Of a stretch of DNA of 37,618 nucleotides, positions 16,015 to 22,571 are shown piece by piece. The position numbers and the translations under genes were made by a program. The stretch is from Bryobacterales bacterium (GTDB lineage Bacteria; Acidobacteriota; Terriglobia; Bryobacterales; Bryobacteraceae), in assembly GCA_016789745.1 (NCBI GenBank), contig JAEUQF010000393.1, positions 1-37,618 of the forward strand, given 5' to 3'. A model generated the notes under the pieces. It was not told the DNA's origin. It worked only from the letters and a program-made list of their open reading frames with translations, and did not search any database. Positions within the stretch are counted from its first letter, which is position 1; every line of letters begins with the position of its first letter.

Positions 16015-16446
16015 TTAGTGGGCGAGGGGATTATGCCAGCGGAGTCCTTCAAAACGGGCGCAATCGCCGTCGGCTGAGCATAGTGTCAGCCCGTGCTCAA
16101 TGGCGATGGCTGCCAGGTGAGCATGCGGGACCAAGTTTGAGCCCGCACCCGTTTGGGGCAACAAGCGGCTCAGAACGACGCGGTGGCGCGGCCCGGGTTC
16201 GGGTACCCAAACGTTCGGACAGGTGAGCCATTCCTCAACTTGTTGCCGAGCGTCTTGTATGCTGTCGGGCTGCTCGAACATTCTTGCATTTGTCACGATT
16301 CGCAGAAAAGCCAAAATGCCAGGCCAAGGTAAACCGACCCGGTCTTCGCCGTTCAGCTGTGTATCGAGCCAAGCAAGAGCGGCGTCCTGTTGGGGCAGAC
16401 CTGCCGCGCGGGCATAGACGAGCAGGTTGGCATCGACCAGGATCAC
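16015..16446 (-). CDS. PIN-domain VapC-like toxin with altered active site
   Basis: 143 residues from a GTG that overlaps the antitoxin stop by 4 nt (GTGA), typical of coupled vapBC pairs. The protein opens MILVDANLLVYA with the first catalytic Asp5 and ends CSADGDCARFEGLRWHNPLAH, as in one large VapC subfamily. VapC toxins are Mg2+-dependent RNases acting on tRNA or rRNA. In this subfamily the segment near residue 108 normally reads NLVTDAHLAA. Here it reads NLVPHAHLAA, with His108 in place of a metal-binding Asp (CAT instead of GAT). The toxin is therefore probably weak or inactive. This conclusion comes from motif comparison from memory, not from an alignment. Confidence 0.85.
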   Translation of the reverse strand: MILVDANLLVYARAAGLPQQDAALAWLDTQLNGEDRVGLPWPGILAFLRIVTNARMFEQPDSIQDARQQVEEWLTCPNVWVPEPGPRHRVVLSRLLPQTGAGSNLVPHAHLAAIAIEHGLTLCSADGDCARFEGLRWHNPLAH

Positions 16447-16693
16447 TTGAAGTTCTCGCCTTCGATGGCAGCCAGCACAGAGGCGACGTCATCGAGATTG
16501 GGAAGAGCGCAGCGTCCAAGTGATTTGGCCCGCCTCCGAAATGCCTTGCGGGTCTGCACCTCAGGTTGAAGCATGGCAAGTAGTCCACGACGCAGGGCTT
16601 GATTAACGACGTCTTTGCGGGAGCCGTGGGAGCGCTTCTCTACCACTCGATCATACTCACAACGTCGGTATCGAGGGTCACGGTTGTTCTCAT
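16443..16693 (-). pseudogene. VapB-like antitoxin, frameshifted
   Basis: The ATG at 16693 opens MRTTVTLDTDVVSMI, a standard ribbon-helix-helix VapB N-terminus, but that frame hits TAG at 16640-16642. The continuation, VVEKRSHGSRKDVVNQALRRGLL, lies in the overlapping frame, as does the toxin-binding tail LPNLDDVASVLAAIEGENFK. Two bases (16647-16648) stand where one codon is needed, so a 1-nt deletion explains the break and restores the usual spacing of the family. An ATG at 16697 in the second frame would give a product with an unrelated N-terminus (MYENNRDPRYRR) and no intact DNA-binding strand. The antitoxin should neutralise the adjacent VapC and repress the operon. Confidence 0.75.
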
Positions 16694-16747
16694 ACATCAC
16701 ATCATCACGTATTCGATGCTTCAATGTAGGCGGAGCGCTGGGCCTCG

Positions 16748-16772
16748 CCGGCGCTGTGACGTGCAGCGCCGG
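16748..16772. repeat. 9-bp perfect inverted repeat upstream of vapB
   Basis: Arms CCGGCGCTG and CAGCGCCGG flank a 7-base centre (TGACGTG). The element lies 55 nt upstream of the vapB start and 113 nt from the end of the next minus-strand gene. It could be an operator for the VapBC complex or a stem that ends transcription from upstream. There is no T-tract. The rest of 16694-16884 holds nothing else I recognise. Confidence 0.4.
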
Positions 16773-16884
16773 GGGACACGTGGCGCGTGCGTCCTGGGCG
16801 GGCGGTGAGGAGGATGTCAAAGAACCGTCCGGCTTGCTCAACCGATGAGGACAGGGGTTAAGGCCGGGGCTGCGTTGCGCGAAG

Positions 16885-17664
16885 CTACTTCTTCAGACTG
16901 GCAGCGAAGAGGATCTTGTCCGAGGCTCCGCAGCGGATCGGGTTCGGGGCATTCACGATGGCTGGGGACGGCGTGGCCGCGGGCTTCGGTGCAACAGGAG
17001 GGACGGCCGGAGTAGGCGGCTTCTGCGCGGCGGCTTGGGCCGCGGCTCTTGCAGCGCGGTACTTCTCCATGATTTCCGGGTTCGGGCGGGGCGGCGGCGC
17101 TTCGAGGGCTTCCTTCAGGGCGGCGAGGCGCATTTCCGAGGCCCGTCGCGCGCGGTCCACAATCAGCTTGAGAACGGGCTTGGTTTCGATGAGGGGCGAG
17201 AGATTCCGGAAGCCGGCTTCCCGGCGATAGAACATCTCGCTCTGCACGCGGCGCAGTTCCTTGACGGTCTGGGCCATGGATCGCTCGGCGCGACTGGCGT
17301 AGGTCGCGATGAGTTTGAGTTGGGCGTAGTGGGCCTGGACGGTGAGGATGTCCGTGGCCGGGCCCGCGACGGCGGACTGGAGGTCGAATTCGGCTTTGCG
17401 GCAGCGCTCGAGGTTCCAGGCGGCGTGGAGAATCTGTTGGAAGAGGATCTCCTGGTAGGCGCCGTCAGGTTGGAATTCGTCGGTTAGGGATTGGGAGAGA
17501 TGGGCGAAGCGCTCTTCCTGACCGGAGAGGACGATGATGTACTTGCTGGTGAGGGCGTACGTGGTGGCGTTCTGTGCGGAGGACGCTTTGCCGGCTTCCG
17601 TCTTTGGTCCCGTGGAATGCTGGGCGTTCGCCTGGTTGGCGATGATCTGGGCTGCGGTGGCCAT
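16885..17664 (-). CDS. Hypothetical protein with N-terminal STGPKTEAGK motif
   Basis: 259 residues, well expressed by appearance: AAGGAG lies 8 nt before the ATG. The N-terminus IANQANAQHSTGPKTEAGKA, followed by SAQNATTYALTSKYIIV, is the signature of a widespread uncharacterised family in acidobacteria, planctomycetes and others. Members usually have many copies per genome. The middle (about residues 45-190) is alpha-helical and rich in Arg/Glu, and the C-terminal 65 residues are Pro/Ala-rich and probably disordered (PPTPAVPPVAPKPAATPSP). There is no signal peptide or membrane segment. Function is unknown. It is the only intact gene inside the decayed stretch 15372-18739. Confidence 0.75.
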   Translation of the reverse strand: MATAAQIIANQANAQHSTGPKTEAGKASSAQNATTYALTSKYIIVLSGQEERFAHLSQSLTDEFQPDGAYQEILFQQILHAAWNLERCRKAEFDLQSAVAGPATDILTVQAHYAQLKLIATYASRAERSMAQTVKELRRVQSEMFYRREAGFRNLSPLIETKPVLKLIVDRARRASEMRLAALKEALEAPPPRPNPEIMEKYRAARAAAQAAAQKPPTPAVPPVAPKPAATPSPAIVNAPNPIRCGASDKILFAASLKK

Positions 17665-18086
17665 GTGGGTTGCTCCTTATAGGTTGGGTTCGATCCCGAT
17701 TGGAGAGTAGCAGGGGGATTTTGGGCTGGCGGTGGGGATTGGCTGTAGGTTATTGAAAATAATCGGTCGATTTTTCTGCAACTCCTGTGATTGATAAAGT
17801 TCGCGTCAGTCGGGCGGGGGTGGAAGCGTCCGCCACGCTTCGCTTGCGCTACCACAGGACCGGATGCCGGTTTCTATTTGACGCCGAATGACAGCAGCGA
17901 CGCCAAGCCTGCGGCCCGGATGCGGGATGGCACGCCCGGAAGGCCCGTGAGCCTGCCAGCTCTGGCACACCATGAGGCCATCAGTCCCGCGTACCCGGCA
18001 CACCGGAACCCCACGTTGTTGTTCCGATTCCCCACGTCGTTCCTTGTTACGGTTCGACGTCGCGCGCGACCTGAGGAACAAGGGGT
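17665..18086. other. Gap without a supported gene
   Basis: The first 35 bases hold the ribosome site and leader of the minus-strand hypothetical gene. At 17755-17776 an A+T-rich imperfect palindrome (GAAAA..ATCG..CGAT..TTTTC) stands out from the GC-rich surroundings and may be a promoter or operator. A perfect 12-base palindrome GTCGCGCGCGAC lies at 18059-18070. The frames through 17790-18080 show no domain and look non-coding. This is where the missing N-terminal part of the phosphatase gene at 18087 should be, so the region may be deletion debris. Confidence 0.4.
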
Positions 18087-18739
18087 ATCCAGCAGTTACT
18101 GTTCACCGATGCGACGCCGGGGATTGAAGCGGTGTACCGGCCAGCGGATGAGGTGGGCGGGGACTTTTTCCAGGTCATGGAGTTGGGGGACGGCGAAGTG
18201 CTGGTGGTGGTGGGGGATGTGAGTGGGAAGGGGTTGAAGGCGGCAATGGTAGTCTCGCTCTGGTGGGAGCGATCCGGGCGCATGCCGGGCTGCAGCCGGG
18301 GCCTCTGCTTGGGGAGTTGAACCGCGCGATTGGCGGGAGCATGCGCGGTGGATTCGTGACGTGTGTGGCGGCGCGGTTCGCGGCCGATGGGAGCGGGTGG
18401 ATAGCGAATGCCGGGCATTTGATGCCGTATTGTGATGGGCAGGAGTTGGCGGTGGAGTCCGGGTTGCCGCTGGGGGTGATGCGAGATGCGGCGTATGGGG
18501 AAGAACGGGTGGGGCCAGGGGCTTATGTGTTTGTGTCGGATGGGGTGGTGGAGGCGGCAAACGCGAGCGGCGAGTTGTTCGGATTCGCGCGCACGGCGGC
18601 GCTGTCGCGGAGCGGGGCGAAGGAGATTGCGCGGGCCGCGGAGCAGTGGGGGCAGAACGATGATATTACGGTGGTGACGGTGCGGCGGGGCGCGGCGTGT
18701 CAGCCCATTGAATCTGCCGCAGCAGGCTCTGCAACTTGA
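18087..18739 (+). pseudogene. SpoIIE/RsbU-type PP2C phosphatase remnant, truncated and frameshifted
   Basis: The frame entered at 18087 reads IQQLLFTDATPGIEAVYRPA, then DEVGGDFFQ and VVVGDVSGKGLKAAMVVSL. After the CTC codon at 18258-18260 there are two bases instead of three, and the domain continues in the next frame as VGAIRAHAGL, IANAGHLMPY, YVFVSDGVVEAANASGELFG and QNDDITVVTV. Together these cover a nearly complete SpoIIE phosphatase domain, the kind that dephosphorylates anti-sigma antagonists in partner-switching pathways. No sensor or transmembrane part precedes it, and a TGA lies in frame at 18072. A one-base deletion plus loss of the 5' part makes it a pseudogene. Its tail overlaps the RT gene end-to-end by 74 nt. 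Confidence 0.8.
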
Positions 18740-20030
18740 GTCCTTTGGCGGGATGGATGGAGGCGACGAAGGAGACGCGGCCTTCGAGGTGGGCTCGGAA
18801 GTCGGGGTGATTTTCGCGGTTCTGGGTGGCGGGGCCGTGGCGGAGACAGTTGGTGAGGATGGCTTTGAGTTCGTCGAAGGTATCGCGGCGGATATTGGGC
18901 TTTTCGTTGACGGTAAGGCCGGCAAGGTGCTGGCGAACGCCGAGGCGCATGATGCGGGTTTTGCGGTGATTGACGGAGAAGCCTTCCTCGGCGGCGATAG
19001 CGGCGACGTGGGTGGCGAAACGATCGACACCGCGGGCGAAGGAGGCATCGCCGGAGAACGCGAGGTCATCGGCGTATCGGGTATAGACGGCCCCCGCGGC
19101 TTTGGCGAGTCCGGTGAGTCGGCAATCGAGACGATAGGCGCAGAGGTTGGCGAGGGCCGGCGAGGTGGGCGCACCTTGCGGGAGATGGGAGGAGCGGTAG
19201 AGGGCTTTGGCGGCGACCTTGGCGTCGAGGGTGGTGCCTTCCGGCGTGGTGTTCCAGATGTGAGAGGGGACGATGTTGGTGCAGATGCCGCCGAGGCTGT
19301 CGGCGACGTTTTCGGGATAGCCGAAGGTGCGGAAGAGAGTTTGGACGCGAGGGCCGTAGATGCTGGGGAAGAAGTCCTGGAGGTCGAGGCGGAGGACGAT
19401 GGGTTTGGCGGCGTGCGGTTGGGCGAAGGAGAGGATGCCGCGGCCTTTGACAAAGCCATGGGCGGCGGGATGGGCGGGGATTAGGTCGAGGATGTAATGG
19501 AGGATCTGGCGCTGGAGTTTACGGAGGCGCGGTTTGGGGATCTCGATGAGGCGCAGGCCGCCGTGGGATTTCGGTTCCAGGCGGTAACGGTAGTGCTGGA
19601 GTTCTTCGCTGCCGTTTTTGCTGAAGCGGTTGAGGCCGGCGAACCAATCGAGTTGTTCGGGGGATAGCCAGAACCACTGGGCGAGATCGCCGAGGGTTTC
19701 GAGGGTGGGCAGGTTCCACGGTTGGGCGGCGGGGACGGGCCGCATGCGGGGTGGGCTGGGGATGGTGTGGGCGAGGTGGATTTCGCCTGGGTGTCGATAG
19801 AGGGCGCGGCGGACGGCGCCGTCTTTGGCGAGGAATTGGTAGGCGTCGCGGTAGCGGGGGCGAGTGGCGGAAGGGTTCGCGGCGGCGAAGCGTTTGACGA
19901 GCAGGCGGACCCAGCGCCAGCGGGAGCCGAGGAGGTGATCGGCACTGGCGACCATGTCGGGGAGAGACGCTGCGTTGGTGAAGGCTTGGGCGAGGGCGGC
20001 GCAGATTTCGATCTCGAGGGCGAGCGGCAT
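18666..20030 (-). CDS. Retron-type reverse transcriptase
   Basis: 454 residues from the ATG at 20030. The frame is open to 20363, but the upstream part is Arg/Ser-rich and overlaps the structured RNA, so the internal ATG is chosen. There is no strong Shine-Dalgarno. The RT core has KSHGGLRLIEIPKPRLRKLQ, HGFVKGRGIL, LDLQDFFPS (Asp216), LPQGAPTSP (283-291) and TRYADDLAFSGD (YADD 319-322). It also has HRKTRIM and RQHLAGLTVN, where retron RTs often have VTGLVVN, and a thumb-like C-terminus. About 115 N-terminal residues of unknown function precede the core. The build recalls the myxobacterial retron RTs (Mx162/Sa163 kind). No group II maturase or endonuclease domain is present. All catalytic motifs are intact. 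Confidence 0.88.
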   Translation of the reverse strand: MPLALEIEICAALAQAFTNAASLPDMVASADHLLGSRWRWVRLLVKRFAAANPSATRPRYRDAYQFLAKDGAVRRALYRHPGEIHLAHTIPSPPRMRPVPAAQPWNLPTLETLGDLAQWFWLSPEQLDWFAGLNRFSKNGSEELQHYRYRLEPKSHGGLRLIEIPKPRLRKLQRQILHYILDLIPAHPAAHGFVKGRGILSFAQPHAAKPIVLRLDLQDFFPSIYGPRVQTLFRTFGYPENVADSLGGICTNIVPSHIWNTTPEGTTLDAKVAAKALYRSSHLPQGAPTSPALANLCAYRLDCRLTGLAKAAGAVYTRYADDLAFSGDASFARGVDRFATHVAAIAAEEGFSVNHRKTRIMRLGVRQHLAGLTVNEKPNIRRDTFDELKAILTNCLRHGPATQNRENHPDFRAHLEGRVSFVASIHPAKGLKLQSLLRQIQWADTPRPAAPSPP

Positions 20031-20042
20031 GGAGCGGTCTTT

Positions 20043-20217
20043 GCGGCGAAGCCTCCAACGGGACTCACTGTGCGTGGACCTGTCTGCGCCGTGGCGCAGG
20101 TGCCGTCCACGCGACGAAGTGCGGAGGTAACGGACATTCCCTGGGGTAACCCCAAAGAGGCTTTGGCGGAACCGATGACGGATGCGGCCATTGCCGGGCT
20201 TGGAGGAACTCCGCCGC
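20043..20217 (-). ncRNA. Candidate retron msr-msd RNA upstream of the RT
   Basis: Read on the minus strand, the upstream arm a1 (20217-20200, GCGGCGGAG-UU-CCUCCAA) pairs with the downstream arm a2 (20058-20043, UUGGAGG then CUUCGCCGC). This gives 9 and 7 bp with only a UU bulge and one G-U pair. The base right after a1 is G20199 in an AAGCC context, where the 2'-branching guanosine of retrons is expected. Between the arms are a 9-bp hairpin with a UUA loop (20158-20138) and a long hairpin (20121-20066): 4-bp CACU/AGUG, 8-bp GCGUGGAC/GUCCACGC and 6-bp CUGCGC/GCGCAG steps with a CACG tetraloop. This long hairpin is a likely msd. a2 ends 12 nt before the RT ATG. TAAGAT at 20229-20224 is a possible -10 box. 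Confidence 0.7.
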
Positions 20218-20331
20218 TCCCAGATCTTAGCACTGGGGACGTGCTGGACGCCGGTCCATACGGCCCAGGCAGCGGCGGGTGTTCGGCGCGTTGAGCAGCC
20301 CGCGCTGAGGCCTACGCGACGGGCGGCCGTG

Positions 20332-21021
20332 CTAGGCGCGGCGCCGGCGAGCGGCAAGGGCAAGCCCCGCTACTCCCGCCATCACCAAGGGAAACGACGA
20401 AGGCTCCGGGATGTTCGCCTGTGGATCCGGGGCGGCTGCAAGCAGCGTCACCACGACGTCGTCGACGAAAAATTCATAGAACTGATTGCGCGTGGTACCG
20501 CTCGTCTCGAAACGCAAAACGGCGGGTGTGGCCGTAGCGACGCTCGCGAACTGGTATTGGGCGTAGACGGGGTCTTGCAGGCCGAGGGGGATGTTGGGGA
20601 CTGATAGAACTTGGTCCCCGAACGTCACCGCGACAGTGGGAGCCCGTTCACTGCTAATGATGCCACCAGTATAGAAGGTCAGCCAGAACGACACGGCATA
20701 GGTGCCTGCGCCGCCCAGAGCCTGGCTGGCGAACGCCGATCCCGGAGCGTCGAAAGCGAGGTCGAGGGCGCGCGCCCCGGTGTTCTGGTAGGTCGCAAGC
20801 GCAAAAGCGACACCATTCGTCCCACCGGTCGTCCAACCGGCGGGGGCGCTGCCTGCGGTCGACTCGAAACCACAATTGGTCACCAGGTTGCTGGCGACGC
20901 TCTCGCAGATCGAGGCTGCCTCTGCTGCCGGAGCGCAGGCAATCAGACCGCCGACCAGAGCACCCATAGCGGCTCTTCCTGCGAGTACTAAGAACTTAAC
21001 AATGACGCTTTCGCGCTTCAT
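20332..21021 (-). CDS. PEP-CTERM sorting-domain protein
   Basis: 229 residues. An N-terminal signal (VKFLVLAGRAAMGALVGGLIACAPAAEA) leads to a beta-rich body with NLVTNCGFESTAGSAPAGWT. That is the opening typical of DUF642-like or galactose-binding-like beta-sandwiches in PEP-CTERM proteins. The C-terminus IPEPSSFPLVMAGVAGLALA followed by ARRRRA is a complete PEP-CTERM tripartite tail: motif, membrane helix, basic end. It predicts processing by an exosortase (EpsH family), which is not in this window. The protein is probably surface or extracellular and linked to exopolysaccharide. The ligand is unknown. It lies 115 nt upstream of the retron RNA on the same strand and is probably a separate unit. 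Confidence 0.85.
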   Translation of the reverse strand: MKRESVIVKFLVLAGRAAMGALVGGLIACAPAAEAASICESVASNLVTNCGFESTAGSAPAGWTTGGTNGVAFALATYQNTGARALDLAFDAPGSAFASQALGGAGTYAVSFWLTFYTGGIISSERAPTVAVTFGDQVLSVPNIPLGLQDPVYAQYQFASVATATPAVLRFETSGTTRNQFYEFFVDDVVVTLLAAAPDPQANIPEPSSFPLVMAGVAGLALAARRRRA

Positions 21022-21215
21022 GAACCGAACCTTCCTTCAGCTAAGACTCAGCACACTATAGCATCCGGTAGCATGCCCTCAAAGGATTCGGTCCATTACG
21101 TCTGCGATAACTACAGCCGTTGATCGAGCTTCGTCTGCTCCCCGCGCCGGGCCGCACTTTGCAGTGTGGCTCGCTCCGAATGAGACGATCGACGCGTGCG
21201 GGTTGTGGTTGGTGG

Positions 21216-22556
21216 TTACACAAGTTCCGTGATGGGTTCGCCGGTTGCGTCCTTGATCGAGTTCGCGATCTTGATGGGACGGCCCACGGGGGTGATGTAT
21301 TCCTTGTCCCATTGGATGCCCATGGCCTTATAGACGGTAGCGAAGATGTCGCCGAGGCTGACCTGGCGTTCGACGCAGTAGGCGCCGCGCTCGTCGCTCT
21401 TGCCGACGACGGTGCCGGTCTTAATGCCTCCGCCGCCGAGCGCGATGGACCAGCAGATGGGCCAGTGATCACGGCCGAGGTTGGGGTTGACGTGCGGGGT
21501 GCGGCCGAACTCGCCCATCACGATGACGATGGTGGAATCATAAAGGCCGCGCGCGACCAGGTCGTCAATGAGGGCCGAGACGGAGCGATCGAGCAGCGGC
21601 GTCAGGCGGTCGCGATGGGTGCGGTCGTTATCGGAGTGCGTATCCCAGGAGTTGCCGTGGAAGCCGGCGGCGGTGACGAAGCGGGTGCCGCCTTCCACCA
21701 GGCGGCGGGCTAAGAGCAGGCTCTGGCCGACAGTGTCGCGGCCGTAAGAGTCGCGGATCTTGTCCGATTCCTTGGAGAGATCGAAGGCCTCGCGGACACC
21801 GGGGGTGAGAATCATCTCGAGCGCCTTTTGACGGAAGGAGTCCATCTTGGCGTGCTCGGCGTTCTTCACGGAGTCGCGATAGTAGCCATCGATGACGTCA
21901 AGGAAGGCACGGCGATTCTCGACGGCGGCGGGCGCCACGGACTTGGGCAACGTGAGGTCATCCACCTGGAAGTTTTTGGCGGACGGATCGGGGATGGTGA
22001 GCGGATCGAAGTCGGGGCCGAGGAAGGCGGACTTGAAGTAATCCTGATACTGGCGGTTGCGTTCCCAGCGGGGCACGATGACGTAGGGCGGCATGCCCTT
22101 TTGCGGGCCCAGTTCTTTGGCGACGATGGCGCCGAAGCTGGGGAACTGCATGGCGGGGATGTGCAGATGCCCGGTGGCGGCATAGTGCATGGCCTGCGGA
22201 TGATCGTCGCCAAAGGAGCGGATGGAGCGGATAAGCGCCAGCTTGTCCATGCGTTTGGCGAGGCTGGGCAGGAGTTCGGAAACCTGGATGCCGGCGACGT
22301 TGGTGGAAATGGGCCGGAAGGAACTGTTGGGCTTGGGATCCCAGGTGTCGATCTGGCTGGGGCCGCCTTCGAGAAACACCAGGATGCAGGACTTCGCCTT
22401 GCCTTCGGGCTTGGTGCCAGTGGCGGCCATGGCGGCCTCCAACTGGAGGGACTGCGAGAGGTTGATGCCGAGGAAGCCGAGCGCGCCGACCTTGATGAAG
22501 TCGCGCCGCCCGAAGTCTTCCCGGGTGCCGGATAAACAACCGCGCCGAAGGGTCAT
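21216..22556 (-). CDS. DUF1501 family protein, Tat signal (cytochrome module 3)
   Basis: 446 residues. The twin-arginine segment GRRDFIKVGALGFLGINLSQ begins near residue 16. The family core follows: LVFLEGGPSQIDTWDPKP, RSIRSFGDDHPQAMHYAATG, LLARRLVEGGTRFVTAAGFHG and VMGEFGRTPHVNPNLGRDHW. It starts 15 nt after the stop of the DUF1549/DUF1553 gene. It differs from the other two DUF1501 proteins of the window in having a longer PSFGAIVAKELG-type middle and no EDALVAR-type segment. This is the GRDHWPICWSIALGGGG subgroup that usually accompanies Ig-domain cytochromes. Confidence 0.92.
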   Translation of the reverse strand: MTLRRGCLSGTREDFGRRDFIKVGALGFLGINLSQSLQLEAAMAATGTKPEGKAKSCILVFLEGGPSQIDTWDPKPNSSFRPISTNVAGIQVSELLPSLAKRMDKLALIRSIRSFGDDHPQAMHYAATGHLHIPAMQFPSFGAIVAKELGPQKGMPPYVIVPRWERNRQYQDYFKSAFLGPDFDPLTIPDPSAKNFQVDDLTLPKSVAPAAVENRRAFLDVIDGYYRDSVKNAEHAKMDSFRQKALEMILTPGVREAFDLSKESDKIRDSYGRDTVGQSLLLARRLVEGGTRFVTAAGFHGNSWDTHSDNDRTHRDRLTPLLDRSVSALIDDLVARGLYDSTIVIVMGEFGRTPHVNPNLGRDHWPICWSIALGGGGIKTGTVVGKSDERGAYCVERQVSLGDIFATVYKAMGIQWDKEYITPVGRPIKIANSIKDATGEPITELV

Positions 22557-22571
22557 AGGATTCCTTTCTCC

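Noticed and set aside
17685..17700. GGTTCGATCCC resembling a tRNA T-loop
   Set aside because: The arms do not form a 5-bp T stem, and no acceptor or anticodon stem is found around it. It is the leader of the minus-strand hypothetical gene.
17791..18222. 143-codon plus-strand frame before the phosphatase remnant
   Set aside because: It has no recognisable domain, starts at a weak codon, and crosses into the wrong frame of the phosphatase sequence.
18666..20217. Group II intron instead of a retron
   Set aside because: There is no maturase or HNH endonuclease domain after the RT, and I see no domain V-like hairpin or intron boundary.
20031..20363. N-terminal extension of the RT to 20363
   Set aside because: The added 111 residues are low-complexity Arg/Ser and lie over the paired RNA element and the end of the PEP-CTERM gene. 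The ATG at 20030 fits the family length better.
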